A DNA stretch of 64,000 nt from CALMKX01 sp036274895 (GTDB taxonomy: Bacteria; Acidobacteriota; Thermoanaerobaculia; Multivoradales; SZUA-115). The notes under the pieces are model-generated. The model was not told the DNA's origin, made no database searches, and saw only the letters and a program-made list of their open reading frames with translations. Position 1 is the first letter of the stretch; each line of letters starts with the position of its first letter. This document shows, one piece after another, positions 1 through 8,489 of the stretch. The stretch is from contig DASUEU010000033.1 of the NCBI GenBank assembly GCA_036274895.1, forward strand, positions 1-64,000, in the 5' to 3' direction. The translations under genes were made by a program, and so were the position numbers.

Positions 1-1
1 A

Positions 2-82
2 CGCGCCATCGAGCCCAGGGCCTACCTCCTGCGAGCCACCGCCAACGCCCTCAAAGAACCCGGCGCCGTCACCTACCCCTGA
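2..82 (+). CDS. C-terminal end of a protein, possibly a transposase (partial)
   Basis: An open frame enters from the left edge and stops at 80-82, giving 26 residues (RAIEPRAYLLRATANALKEP and six more). The IEPRAYL pattern shortly before a proline-containing end resembles the tail of IS66-type transposases, but too little remains to assign a family. If correct, a mobile element borders the lower-GC strip and the injection-system operon. Confidence 0.35.
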   Translation, partial: RAIEPRAYLLRATANALKEPGAVTYP

Positions 83-475
83 CCGAACAGGCTGCGGAAC
101 ACGGCTCACCGGATGGAAGGGGGCGGGGCGAGGTCTTACGCTCCAGGTCCGGTCGTTTCCAGCAAGGGACCTGGTGTAGGGCGGCTTCCAACGCTCGGTC
201 ATGCTCGGAGCGCAGTCCTCTCTGTGGCCCGAAACTCGGCATTATGGAGGCTGACGTGATCCTCACCTGCAAGCGGCTGCGAGCAAGCCCCCAAACAGCT
301 CTGGACGTCCAGAGGACGGTGTAGAAATCTCGATAGCCCAGGCACTCAGAATACAAGCGCTCGGCCTAGTTTGCCGTGGAGACGGATGAGGAGCGAAAAG
401 CTATGAGTCGCCATCACACTGGGAGCGCACTCCCTTGAAGCAGCGGGGCGCGGCTTCGGCGAGAGGCGGCCGCCG
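83..475. other. gap without a supported gene
   Basis: About 390 bases between the transposase-like tail and the next gene. Open frames here have no recognisable composition or ribosome binding site. Base composition is less GC-rich than the operon downstream. Confidence 0.4.
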
Positions 476-1213
476 ATGACTGAAGTGGGAGTTCCCGTCG
501 AGGGGATGTACGAAGACGCCAAGCGTTTCCTTAGGACCATAGCCACTCCTATCGTTCGACCAATACAGGTTCGCTTCCGGCGCCGGCGGGCACTAGCGCT
601 CTTCGCTCCAAACCTCGCCGACCATCCAAGGTCTGTAACTGACTTGGTCGACTACTATAACTGGCATGAGGATGGCAAGGACTGGATTTCTAAGAAGGGC
701 TTTCTGATTTCCTGCTCTTTCGGGGAGATCATGCGATTTTGGATTCAGCCAGATCACTTTGTTCCCTACGAGGCTCGACTGTTGCGGTTCCAGAGAGCAG
801 GTGGAAAAGTCGAGAGGGTGTTCCTTCTAGGGGCTGATCTGGCCGACCCGATTCGCCTTTGGGCCCTGCAGAGAGTCTTGCTGCGGCACGAAATCCTGGG
901 CTTCAGCCCGAAAGTTCGAACAATGCTAGATCTTCGTGAGCCCCTTGGCCGCCTTGGGATCTCCGCTGGCATGGCGGCTTCCCTCAATGGTGAGGTTGCC
1001 TATTTCCTCCAGTTTCCGTCGGATTCAGAGGTACTAATGGTTCGGACGACGGACTCCGCAATAGCACGGCGGACTGAGAACGTACTTCATGGCTTTGCGC
1101 GCAATGCTGACTCCTTCTCCTCCTGGTACGCACGGCAAGTACACACCCTCCCCGCGGAAGTCGTGAAGCAAGTGGAGTTCGACGTGGGGGCTGTTGAGGA
1201 GGTCGCACGTTGA
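476..1213 (+). CDS. hypothetical protein, 245 aa
   Basis: No family recognised. The protein is soluble, with no signal peptide or membrane segment. It has a basic stretch near residues 34-40 (RFRRRRA) and a middle part rich in alternating hydrophobic residues that may be an alpha/beta domain (KVERVFLLGADLADPIRLW). Codon use is less GC-biased than in the neighbouring operon, which together with the transposase-like tail to the left suggests acquired DNA. The ATG at 476 is one option; an ATG at 506 is equally possible because no clear ribosome binding site decides it. Confidence 0.55.
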   Translation: MTEVGVPVEGMYEDAKRFLRTIATPIVRPIQVRFRRRRALALFAPNLADHPRSVTDLVDYYNWHEDGKDWISKKGFLISCSFGEIMRFWIQPDHFVPYEARLLRFQRAGGKVERVFLLGADLADPIRLWALQRVLLRHEILGFSPKVRTMLDLREPLGRLGISAGMAASLNGEVAYFLQFPSDSEVLMVRTTDSAIARRTENVLHGFARNADSFSSWYARQVHTLPAEVVKQVEFDVGAVEEVAR

Positions 1214-1369
1214 CCACTGGGCCCGTTGGCTACGGTCCCTGCATTCTAGGTGCAAACAAGCTCGACCTTGATCCAGGCGAAGCTGCAGAGTGGATCTGGC
1301 GCCAGCGTGCTTCGCCAGACGATAGTCCACCGGAGACACGTTCTCACTTCCGAGCATGAGGAGCGCAAC

Positions 1370-1741
1370 ATGCCAAACTATTGGGTCGTCGGCGCGATGT
1401 GGGATGGGCACGAGGATCAAGCGGAGGCATTCGTACGTCGAGGCTACTGGAGGCTCGGCTGGACTGACGAGGAGCAACCGAGACAGGCCGAACTCCGCGA
1501 TAACATTCAGCCAGGAGATCGAATCGCTATCAAGAGAATGCTCGGGCAAGGCTCGAACCAAATTGAGATCAGAGCGCTCGGTGTCGTCACGGAGATTGAC
1601 CCCGAAGACAAGCGCGTCTATGTTCACTGGGCGACGCGCGACCTCATCACCCGCCGGGTAGAGTCTAGAGGTTGCTTTGCGTCCATTCACCCCTCGTTCG
1701 ACCCGAGTGATCCTTGGACTCGCGAAGTCTTCCAACTCTAG
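1370..1741 (+). CDS. small EVE/PUA-like domain protein
   Basis: A 123-residue protein. I chose the ATG at 1370 because GAGGAG lies just upstream (about 1358-1363) and recognisable sequence starts there (NYWVVGAMWDG); an earlier GTG at 1250 would add unrelated residues. The pattern YWVVGAMW...GYWRLGW...IQPGDRIAIKRM...GCF.SIH...WTREVF is that of a compact beta-barrel of the EVE/ASCH/PUA type, a fold that binds modified bases or nucleotides and is often found as a module in defence and restriction proteins. Here it stands alone. Role in the cell unknown; the accessory context makes a defence-related job possible but this is inference. Confidence 0.6.
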   Translation: MPNYWVVGAMWDGHEDQAEAFVRRGYWRLGWTDEEQPRQAELRDNIQPGDRIAIKRMLGQGSNQIEIRALGVVTEIDPEDKRVYVHWATRDLITRRVESRGCFASIHPSFDPSDPWTREVFQL

Positions 1742-2283
1742 CCCGGCTTTGGACGCTTGGACTTCCGGTCTAGGCGAGTGACGTCCTGTCTTCACCCTGC
1801 CTTCCAGCGCCTGTGACGGCTGTTTTGAGGGTGAGTCGGCTGGGGGCGAGCCGGAACGGCATCGCTTGCGACGAGCTGGCCCACCTCGTAAGGGCTGGCT
1901 GTATGTGATCTCGCGGCCGGATCCCCGCGCTGCTCACCCAGCGCTGGCCAGCCTGGGTCCGTGCGACGCTCTAGGCAGGCATCGGCCTGCTGGCCATGCT
2001 GGCGAGCCCTCTCGCCTGCTTGCCGGTTCAGAGTCCGAGCGGTGACTCCCTCAGCGGCCTCCTTTCGGCTTGTCGGAGGACCGCCTTGAGCAGTTGGAGC
2101 GCCAAGTCAACCATGTCGCGGGAACGAGAACCGGTGTCAGTTCCCAGCCTCTCTTCACTCCCCTCTAGGAATTCGCCCCACCCCCTGTAACAAACCTCCC
2201 CCCTCCGACCCCAAGGAGCTTCGAGTCGCACCCTTGGTCCGCATGGAGGCGGCCGGGTGGCCTTCGACCTCGAGGAGGTGTGC
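1742..2283. other. leader region before the injection-system operon
   Basis: About 540 bases without a supported gene. It must hold the promoter of the contractile-injection operon unless that is further upstream. I see no convincing -35/-10 pair. The last bases carry the sheath ribosome binding site GAGGAGG at about 2272-2278. Confidence 0.4.
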
Positions 2284-4581
2284 ATGGCATCCGCTTTGGT
2301 CATCCCCGGTGTTCAGGTCAGGACCCTCTTCGAGCCCTCCCCGGTGCTCCCCGGTGCCACCGGCATCCTGGGCGTGGTCGGGGTGGTGGACCGAGGCCCG
2401 ACCGCGCCGACCCGGGTCGGCAATTTCAGCGAGTTCGTCGAGCTCTTCGGTCCGGCCAGCCGCTACACCTTGCCGGAGGTCCGCACGGCCTTCGGCAACG
2501 GCATCTCGCAGGTCGTGGTGGCGCGCATCGAGCCGGGTCGCGGCACCAAGGCCAGCCTGCGCTTGAAGGACGACGACGGCGAAGAGATGGCCGTGCTCGA
2601 AGCCCGGGCCGAGGGCACCTGGGCCCGCCAGCTGGCGGTGCGGGTGACCCAGGTCAAGGCCCTCTCGGGCCAGGGCGTCAAGTACGTCAACCTCGAAGTC
2701 CTCTACCAGGGCCGCGTGATCGAGAACCACGACGGCCTGGTGATGGACGAGACCAGCCCGGACTCCTTCTTCGACCGCATCAACCGCGGCTCGCGGGTGC
2801 TGGTGGCCCGCGATCCCCTGTTCGACAAGGCCCTGCCGCGCACCGCGGCCAAGACCGACCTGGGCGACTCCGAGGCCCAAAGCGCCAAGGCCCGGCTCAA
2901 GGCCGGCGCGGTGGACGTCATCGCCGTCGAGGCCAAGCGGGCCGGCCGCGCGGGCAACCAGGTCGCCCTGCGGGTCGCCGAGGGCCAGGCCAGCCTGTCT
3001 CTGCCGGGGGCGGCCGACGCGCCGAGCCTGGTGGTGCGGGCCAAGCAGCCCGGGGCGGACGGCACCAACCTGCGGGTGGCGGTGGTCGATGCCGGGGACT
3101 CCAAGGTCAACCTGGTCATCGCCAACGTCGGCGTGCAGCCGCCCCAGCCGGGGCGGGTGCTCGGTCCCTTCGCCAAGGTGGAGGAGATCCCGCCCAAGCT
3201 GGTGGGCGACCCCGAGGTGGTGGTGGAGGTGCGCGGCGCCGTGCTGCCGGCGGTCAAGCCCGCGGCGGCGCTCGCGGCCACGCGGACGATTGAAGTGGTC
3301 GCCGAGGGCCGGGACACCGGTGTCTACCCCAATCTCGCCGACCTCGACGCCATCGCGGCGATCCACGACCCGGTGGTCAAGCTCGAAAAGGTGGGGGCGG
3401 CGACCCAGCTGCCCACGCCGGGCGACGCTGCCCTCGAGGGCGGGCGCAACAAGGGAGCGGCCCTGGCCCTGTTCGGGGACGCCGACGACAAGCGCGCCCT
3501 GGCCGAGCTGGTGCCCCTGGCGGGGGTGAATGACCGCATCGCGACCGCCGTGACCCAGGCGGTCTCGACCCTGGACGGCTCGACCGCGGTGGTCAACCTC
3601 GCCCTGTTCCGCAACGACGAGCCCGCCGAGACCTTCGCCAACCTGACGATGGATCCGGACGATCCGAACTACCTGCCCTTCGTGCTCGGGGGCTCGGCCC
3701 TGGTGCGGGCCTTCGACCTCTTCGCGCGCAGCCGGACGACCTCCTACCCGGCCCACATGTCCCGCCCGGTGGCGCTCACCGGCGGCAGCTCGCCGTTGCC
3801 GGAGGACTACCAGGGGGCCCTCGAGCGGCTGGAAGCGGCCGAGGAGGTCGACCTGGTCATCGCCTCGGTGGCCCACCAGCTCGGGGACGCGGACGTGCGC
3901 AGCGTGCACAAGTCGGTGGTGGCGCATTGCTCGAAGATGGCCGAGGTGGCCCGCAACCGCATCGGCCTGGGCTCGGTGACGGCGGCGGAGAGCTCCAGCG
4001 TGGCCCAGATCCTCGACCACGCCAACGACGTGCGCAGCGATTACTTCATCCTCGCGGCCCCCGCGGGCTCGGAGGCGGCCGTGGCCGGCCTGCTGGGTCG
4101 CCAGGACTTCTTCGAGTCCCCGACCTTCAAGACCGTGGCGGACCTGGGCGTGCCGGCCGGCACCTACAGCGACGCCCAGCTCACGCAGCTGGTCTCGGGC
4201 AACGTGCTGGTGGTCAACCAACGCCGCAAGCTGGGGACCCTGGTGATCAAGGGCCTCTTGACCAGCGGCCGGCAGGTCAACGTGCAGCGCACGGCGAACA
4301 AGGCGGTGCGCGAGGTCAAGGCCATCTCGGACGTCTACATCGGCCTGCTCAACAACGAGGGCACCCGCAACGCCCTGCGCCAGCAGATCTTCGCCATGCT
4401 GCTCCAGATGGAGAAGGACGGCGCGCTGGTGCCCTCGACCGACGGCAGCGACCCGGCCTTCGGCGTCGACGTGCACTCGACGCAGGCGGACTTCGCCAAC
4501 GGCATCGTGCGCATCGACATCAAGGTGCGGCCGGTGCGCGCGATCGACTACATCTACGCCACCATCCTGGTCAAGAACTAG
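2284..4581 (+). CDS. contractile tail sheath protein
   Basis: 765 residues. Sheath subunits polymerise around the inner tube and contract to drive it through a target envelope. The N-terminus (IPGVQVRTLFEPSPVLPG) is the strand that links sheath subunits, and the C-terminus is the conserved sheath domain: ALRQQIFAMLLQMEKDGAL, then GIVRIDIKVRPVRAIDYIYA. The protein is longer than many sheaths (about 350-500 residues), with inserted domains between about residues 150 and 370. I chose ATG 2284 over GTG 2257 because GAGGAGG sits 6 bases upstream of it. First gene of the operon; the tube gene follows after 30 bases. Confidence 0.92.
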   Translation: MASALVIPGVQVRTLFEPSPVLPGATGILGVVGVVDRGPTAPTRVGNFSEFVELFGPASRYTLPEVRTAFGNGISQVVVARIEPGRGTKASLRLKDDDGEEMAVLEARAEGTWARQLAVRVTQVKALSGQGVKYVNLEVLYQGRVIENHDGLVMDETSPDSFFDRINRGSRVLVARDPLFDKALPRTAAKTDLGDSEAQSAKARLKAGAVDVIAVEAKRAGRAGNQVALRVAEGQASLSLPGAADAPSLVVRAKQPGADGTNLRVAVVDAGDSKVNLVIANVGVQPPQPGRVLGPFAKVEEIPPKLVGDPEVVVEVRGAVLPAVKPAAALAATRTIEVVAEGRDTGVYPNLADLDAIAAIHDPVVKLEKVGAATQLPTPGDAALEGGRNKGAALALFGDADDKRALAELVPLAGVNDRIATAVTQAVSTLDGSTAVVNLALFRNDEPAETFANLTMDPDDPNYLPFVLGGSALVRAFDLFARSRTTSYPAHMSRPVALTGGSSPLPEDYQGALERLEAAEEVDLVIASVAHQLGDADVRSVHKSVVAHCSKMAEVARNRIGLGSVTAAESSSVAQILDHANDVRSDYFILAAPAGSEAAVAGLLGRQDFFESPTFKTVADLGVPAGTYSDAQLTQLVSGNVLVVNQRRKLGTLVIKGLLTSGRQVNVQRTANKAVREVKAISDVYIGLLNNEGTRNALRQQIFAMLLQMEKDGALVPSTDGSDPAFGVDVHSTQADFANGIVRIDIKVRPVRAIDYIYATILVKN

Positions 4582-4611
4582 GCCGGCGGGCGAGCTTGAG
4601 GGAGCGGAATC

Positions 4612-4992
4612 ATGCCGCAGATCTATACCGCGTTCGCCTCGGAAGTGAAGGTCAACCAGGAGACGATCGAAGGGATCCAGTCGATCGATTATCGGGAGGT
4701 GAAGAACCGCCAGCACGTGGGGGCCGTGGGCACGGACGAGCGCATCGCCGTCTACTTCGGCCTCAAGGTGGTCACCGGCCGCATCCGGGTCGCCTCCGCC
4801 AACTTGACGCTCGACGGCCTGGTGCAGTCGAACGAGGAGTTCTCGATCCTGGCCACCCTGCGCCACCGCGACACCGAGCGCAAGGTCAGCTTCGACGGCT
4901 GCTACATGGAGGAGAAGAGCTTCGCCATGGGCGCCGAGGGCCACGGCGAGACCATCTACGCCTTCACCGCCACTCGACTGCGAGAGGAGTAG
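4612..4992 (+). CDS. tail tube protein
   Basis: 126 residues, a little short for tail tube proteins (about 140-170). It forms the hexameric rings of the inner tube. The beta-rich sequence with a TATA-like opening (MPQIYTAF), the conserved position directly after the sheath and the end ETIYAFTATRLREE fit the phage T4 gp19/P2 FII group as used in injection systems. GGGAGCGG precedes the ATG. Only six bases separate it from the next gene. Confidence 0.85.
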   Translation: MPQIYTAFASEVKVNQETIEGIQSIDYREVKNRQHVGAVGTDERIAVYFGLKVVTGRIRVASANLTLDGLVQSNEEFSILATLRHRDTERKVSFDGCYMEEKSFAMGAEGHGETIYAFTATRLREE

Positions 4993-4998
4993 GCCGCC

Positions 4999-6045
4999 GT
5001 GGCGGCGTACGTGGACCCGGCGGCCGGGGTGGTGCGGGGCAACGGCCGGGCTTGGCCCTTCGAGCTGGACCCCGCCACCGGCACAGCCCAGGTGGAGGTG
5101 GACGGCCGACCGCTGCGGCTGCGGCCCCTGTCCTGGCGGGAGAAGCGCAACCTGGCTCGCTTCGCCCCCGCCGGCCCGGAGCTGCTCGAGCGGATGCTGC
5201 TCCAGGCCAGCCTGGGGGCGAGCGCGGGGGTCGAGATCCCGGCCGCGGAGCGGGAGGGCCTGCTGGCGCTCGGCCTTTGGCTCAACGCGCCGGCGGAGCC
5301 GCTCCTGCCCCTGGAGAGCCTGCTGCTGGCGCAAGTGGGGGTGGAGGTCGCGCAGCAGCTGCACTGCTCGCCCCCGGAGCTCGACGGCTGGCCGGCCTGG
5401 GAGGTGGAGGCCACCTGGCAGGTGGTGCGGGGCCGGAGCGCGGGCGAAGGGGAAGCTCCCCCGGCAGCGCGGCGCGCGGCAAACCCGGCCGGGGCGCCCG
5501 TCGAAGACGACGGCCTGACGCGCATCCTGATCGTGCCGGACGAGCCGGCCCCCCCCGAAGTGGCTAGCACCTCGGTGGGCGGCGGGATCCTCCCCGAAGT
5601 GCCTGGCACCTCGGTGGGCGGCGGGATCCTCCCCGAAGTGCCTGGCACCTCGGCGCGCCGTGGGAACCTCCCCGAAATGGCTGGCACCTCGGCGGGCGGC
5701 GGGAGCCTCCCCGAAGTGGCTGGCACCTCGGCGCGCGGTGGGCACCTCCCCGAAGTGGCTGGCACCTCGGTCGCCCTTGGCGGGGTGGAGGACCCGGATG
5801 CCGCGCTCGCGGCCCTGATCGCCTCGATGCCTGGCTTCGAGGGCGCGGCTGGCTGGCCGGTCGCGCTGCCGGGGCTCGCGGCGCCTGCCCGGTCCGGGTG
5901 GCCGGAGGCGGTCGAAGCTCCCGCTTGGTCCCTCGGGTCGTCGCCCCCAGGCTCGCCGGGGGAGGACCTGGAAGAGCTTTTCGACCTGCTCGCCGAGCGG
6001 CTGGAAGAGGCCGCCCTCGACCAGGGCATCGACCTGGAGGGATGA
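4999..6045 (+). CDS. putative tail assembly protein with 13-residue REP-encoded repeats
   Basis: 348 residues, GTG start with AGGAG about 10 bases upstream. Residues 1-150 (PLRLRPLSWREKRNLARFAP, then two Leu-rich helices) form a small domain whose place directly after the tube gene is where tail-assembly chaperones lie. Residues about 186-258 are six 13-residue repeats of the type PEVPGTSVGGGIL, encoded by a tandem array of the dispersed palindromic REP-A element. The C-terminus (DLEELFDLLAERLEEAALDQ) is an acidic helix. Function is inferred from position only. The repeat segment is probably a flexible linker, as it is Gly/Pro/Ser/Thr-rich. Confidence 0.65.
   Translation: MAAYVDPAAGVVRGNGRAWPFELDPATGTAQVEVDGRPLRLRPLSWREKRNLARFAPAGPELLERMLLQASLGASAGVEIPAAEREGLLALGLWLNAPAEPLLPLESLLLAQVGVEVAQQLHCSPPELDGWPAWEVEATWQVVRGRSAGEGEAPPAARRAANPAGAPVEDDGLTRILIVPDEPAPPEVASTSVGGGILPEVPGTSVGGGILPEVPGTSARRGNLPEMAGTSAGGGSLPEVAGTSARGGHLPEVAGTSVALGGVEDPDAALAALIASMPGFEGAAGWPVALPGLAAPARSGWPEAVEAPAWSLGSSPPGSPGEDLEELFDLLAERLEEAALDQGIDLEG
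5555..5770 (+). repeat. REP-A tandem array, six copies with 39-nt period, inside a coding frame
   Basis: Cores of 21 nt start at 5555, 5594, 5633, 5672, 5711 and 5750, spaced exactly 39 nt. Each core is an imperfect palindrome (CGAAGTGCCTGGCACCTCGG or variants with GGCTGGC / GGCTAGC / AATGG). The 18-nt spacers share GGCGGGATCCTCC-like sequence. The period is a multiple of three, so the host gene stays open. Confidence 0.95.
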
Positions 6046-6048
6046 GCG

Positions 6049-6714
6049 ATGCCGGCACCGATGATCGACGACCTCGAGCTCGCCGCCGTCCAGATCCTGC
6101 GCCACGAGGCGGACGCCGGCTTCGCGCAGCAGCGCGTGGCCGGCCTCGACGGCACCCTGCACCAGAAGCTCGGCCGGCGCTCGCACCGGGTGTTGATCGC
6201 CGGCTATCTGCTGCCGGGCACGGCCGAGGCGGACCTCGAGACCCTGCAGAAGAAGGCCGCCTCGGGCGAAGAGGTCACCTTCACGGCGGACATCACCACC
6301 GCCCTCGAAGTGGAGAAGATGGTCATCGAACGCTTCCGGGCCGAGCAGCGGGTGGGCCGACCGGGGCAGATCGCTTACGCCCTGGTGCTGGCCGAGAGCC
6401 CGCCCCTGCCGCCGCCGGCCGAGCTGTCCTCCTTCGGCGGGCTGGGCGGCCTGGACGGCTTCGGGCTCGGCGACCTGGGCTTCGACCCCGGTGCCCTGGG
6501 CGACGTGCTGGGGGAGGTCTCGGACCTCGCCGGTGACGTGATGGGCGCCGTCGACGCCGCCCTCGACGCGGTCCAGCAGCTCCAGGCCCTGGCCGACCTG
6601 GCGGACCTCGGCAACTTCGCCAACCCGGTCAAGCCGATGCTCGACAAGGTGGGGGAGCTGGGCTCGCTGGCCGGGGACTTCAGCGGCCTCCTCGACCAGG
6701 CGCGGGAGCTCTGA
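6049..6714 (+). CDS. putative hub-associated/tube-initiator tail protein
   Basis: 221 residues. Residues 1-125 are a mixed alpha/beta domain (RRSHRVLIAGYLLPG, EVTFTADITTALEVEKMVIE) that resembles the N-terminal domain of tail proteins acting between tube and hub (phage DNA-circularisation N-domain group). From about residue 125 it is Gly/Leu/Asp-rich and amphipathic (GLGGLDGFGLGDLGFDPGAL), then helical. Most contractile systems have a LysM-type hub protein here; I see no LysM motif. Three bases from the previous gene and three from the hub gene, so translation is probably coupled. Confidence 0.5.
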   Translation: MPAPMIDDLELAAVQILRHEADAGFAQQRVAGLDGTLHQKLGRRSHRVLIAGYLLPGTAEADLETLQKKAASGEEVTFTADITTALEVEKMVIERFRAEQRVGRPGQIAYALVLAESPPLPPPAELSSFGGLGGLDGFGLGDLGFDPGALGDVLGEVSDLAGDVMGAVDAALDAVQQLQALADLADLGNFANPVKPMLDKVGELGSLAGDFSGLLDQAREL

Positions 6715-6717
6715 GCC

Positions 6718-7740
6718 ATGACCACCCTGCTCGCCCCGGCCTACACCTTGACCCTCGGCAGCCAGCAATGGAGCGAGCAGCTGCTCGGCCTGGAGCTGGA
6801 TCTGGCCGCCGGCCCGGGGGTGGATGCCCTGGCTCTCCGGCTGCCGGCGGGGGCGCCGATGTCCGCCGGCCTGGGTGACCCGGTCGAGCTGGTGCTGGCC
6901 AGCGGCGAGAAGGAGGAAACCGTCTTCACCGGCACGGTCGAGGCCGTCGGCCGCCGGGCGGAGGAGATCGCCGTGCGCGCCCTCGACGCCGCCGGGGTGA
7001 TGGCCCGGCTGCGGCCGGCGGTGACCTGGGAGAAGGTGACCGCCGGTACGGTGATCCAGAACCTGGCGGACGAAGCCGGGGCCGAGGTCGGCGAGGTGGC
7101 GGACGGCGTCGAACTGGCGTTCTACGTGGCCGACCCGAGCCGTACGGCCTTGGAGCACGCGGTGCGGGTGGCGGCCTGGAGCGGCGCCCTGGTGACCGTC
7201 TCCGCCGACGGCCGGTTGGAGGCACGGGTGATCGACGCCGCCCAGAGCGAGGTGGCCCTGCGCTGGGGGCGCGAGCTGACCGGCTTTTGCCGCCGGGAGC
7301 GGACGCACGCGGTGGAGAGCTTCGTCGTCGCCGGCGAGGGCGGCGCCGGCGCCACCGACAGCCCGGAGGCCCTGCGGCCGGTAGCCGACTTCTTCGCCGG
7401 CTCCCGCCCGGACGGTCCCTCCCTGGCCCACCGCTTCGAGTTCGCCCCGGCTCTGCGCACTGGCCCGGGCGCGGCCACGGCCGGCGCCGCCCGCGGCCGG
7501 GCTGCCAGGGCACAGGCCGACCGCGGCTGGTTCGAGGCCTTCCTGCAGCCGGACCTGCGCCCGGGCACGGTGGTGGAGATCCAGGACGCCCCGGCGGGCC
7601 TGGTCGCCGGGCCCCTGTGGCTGACCCGGGTGCGCCATCGCCTGGGGCCGCGGGGCGCCGTCACCCGCGCCTGGTTCGCCAAGGGGGGGGACAGCTTCGA
7701 TCCCCTGGCCCTGCTGGGCGCCCTGGCGGGACTCTTCTAG
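6718..7740 (+). CDS. baseplate hub protein, gpD/gp27-like
   Basis: 340 residues. It forms the trimeric hub that joins the tube to the spike. The order of beta-barrel segments fits the phage late control D family: an opening barrel, VELVLASGEKEETVFTGTVE, the WEKVTAGTVIQNLADEAGAE helix, then VRVAAWSGALVTVSADGRL and a closing barrel ending PLWLTRVRHRLGPRGAVTRA. The length is typical. The start ATG lies three bases after the previous stop. The spike gene follows 16 bases later, the usual order. Confidence 0.85.
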   Translation: MTTLLAPAYTLTLGSQQWSEQLLGLELDLAAGPGVDALALRLPAGAPMSAGLGDPVELVLASGEKEETVFTGTVEAVGRRAEEIAVRALDAAGVMARLRPAVTWEKVTAGTVIQNLADEAGAEVGEVADGVELAFYVADPSRTALEHAVRVAAWSGALVTVSADGRLEARVIDAAQSEVALRWGRELTGFCRRERTHAVESFVVAGEGGAGATDSPEALRPVADFFAGSRPDGPSLAHRFEFAPALRTGPGAATAGAARGRAARAQADRGWFEAFLQPDLRPGTVVEIQDAPAGLVAGPLWLTRVRHRLGPRGAVTRAWFAKGGDSFDPLALLGALAGLF

Positions 7741-7756
7741 CGCGGGAGAACGAGCC

Positions 7757-8443
7757 ATGCACCGCGTCCTCAACACCGTCCGCAGCATCGCCCGCCACGA
7801 GCTGGCCCAGCACTGGAGCTCGGCCCTGGGGCTGGTGACCTCGGTGCACGGTGCGAGCGGCGGCTCTGGCGATTACCACGCCTGCACCGTCGAGCTGCGG
7901 GAGACCGGCCTGGTGCTGCCCAAGGTGCCGATCGCCGTGGGCCTGATCGGCCAGGCCTCCCTGCCCCGGGAAGGGGACCTGGTGGTGGTGCTCTTCGCCG
8001 GCGGCGACCTCCACGCCCCGGTGGTGGTGGGGCGGCTCTACGACGAAGAGGTGGCGCCCCCGAAGCACGGGCCGGGGGAGACGGTGATCTCGCTGCCCGG
8101 GGACGAGACCGACGCCACCAAAGCCCTCGAGCTGCGGGTCACGACCCCCGGCGACGGCAGCCGCCAGCTCGCCCTGGTGCTCGACGGCAGCGTGCGGGTG
8201 GAGGTGGTGGTGAAGGACGACGGCATCCTGCTGAAAGCCCAGGACGCCCAGCTCTCGCTGACCCAGACGGGCAGCTCGGACGGCAAGGCCGAGCTCAAGG
8301 TGGGAGAGGCCAAGGTGACCCTCGAGCAGAGCGGCGACATCACCTTCGACTGCTCCGGAACCTTGAAGCTCAAGGCCGGCAAGATCGAGATCGCGGGCGA
8401 CGCCGAGGTCAAGGTCTCCGGCCAGACCATCGACCTCAACTAG
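7757..8443 (+). CDS. baseplate spike protein, gpV/gp5/VgrG-like
   Basis: 228 residues. An N-terminal OB-fold (about residues 20-110: SSALGLVTSVHGASG, PREGDLVVVLFAGGDLHAPV, VVGRLYDEE) is followed by a repetitive region, SLTQTGSSDGKAELKVGEAK... KVTLEQSGDITFDCSG, KLKAGKIEIAGDAEVKVSGQ. Its alternating hydrophobic pattern is that of the triple-stranded beta-helix needle. No lysozyme domain. The next gene supplies the PAAR tip. Confidence 0.88.
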   Translation: MHRVLNTVRSIARHELAQHWSSALGLVTSVHGASGGSGDYHACTVELRETGLVLPKVPIAVGLIGQASLPREGDLVVVLFAGGDLHAPVVVGRLYDEEVAPPKHGPGETVISLPGDETDATKALELRVTTPGDGSRQLALVLDGSVRVEVVVKDDGILLKAQDAQLSLTQTGSSDGKAELKVGEAKVTLEQSGDITFDCSGTLKLKAGKIEIAGDAEVKVSGQTIDLN

Positions 8444-8450
8444 CGCTCCC

Positions 8451-8489
8451 AGAGATCAAACCCAGAGACCAAACCCGGAGACCAAGCCC
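8451..8489 (+). repeat. three 13-nt tandem repeats before the PAAR gene
   Basis: AGAGATCAAACCC, AGAGACCAAACCC and GGAGACCAAGCCC lie head to tail at 8451-8463, 8464-8476 and 8477-8489, ending right at the ATG of the tip gene. The last copy supplies the ribosome binding site GGAGA. Confidence 0.85.

Noticed and set aside
1996..2303. Short frames on both strands in the leader of the injection operon
   Set aside because: Low-complexity composition, no ribosome binding site, and overlap with the sheath gene's own start signal.
5555..5770. CRISPR array
   Set aside because: The 39-nt units have 18-nt near-identical spacers, lie in a coding frame, and the repeat matches the dispersed REP-A family; no cas genes.
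2155..7788. Very long minus-strand open frame (1877 codons) opposite the sheath-to-hub genes
   Set aside because: It is the antisense shadow of high-GC genes with strong third-position bias; its composition is low-complexity Gly/Arg/His and the plus-strand genes have recognisable families.
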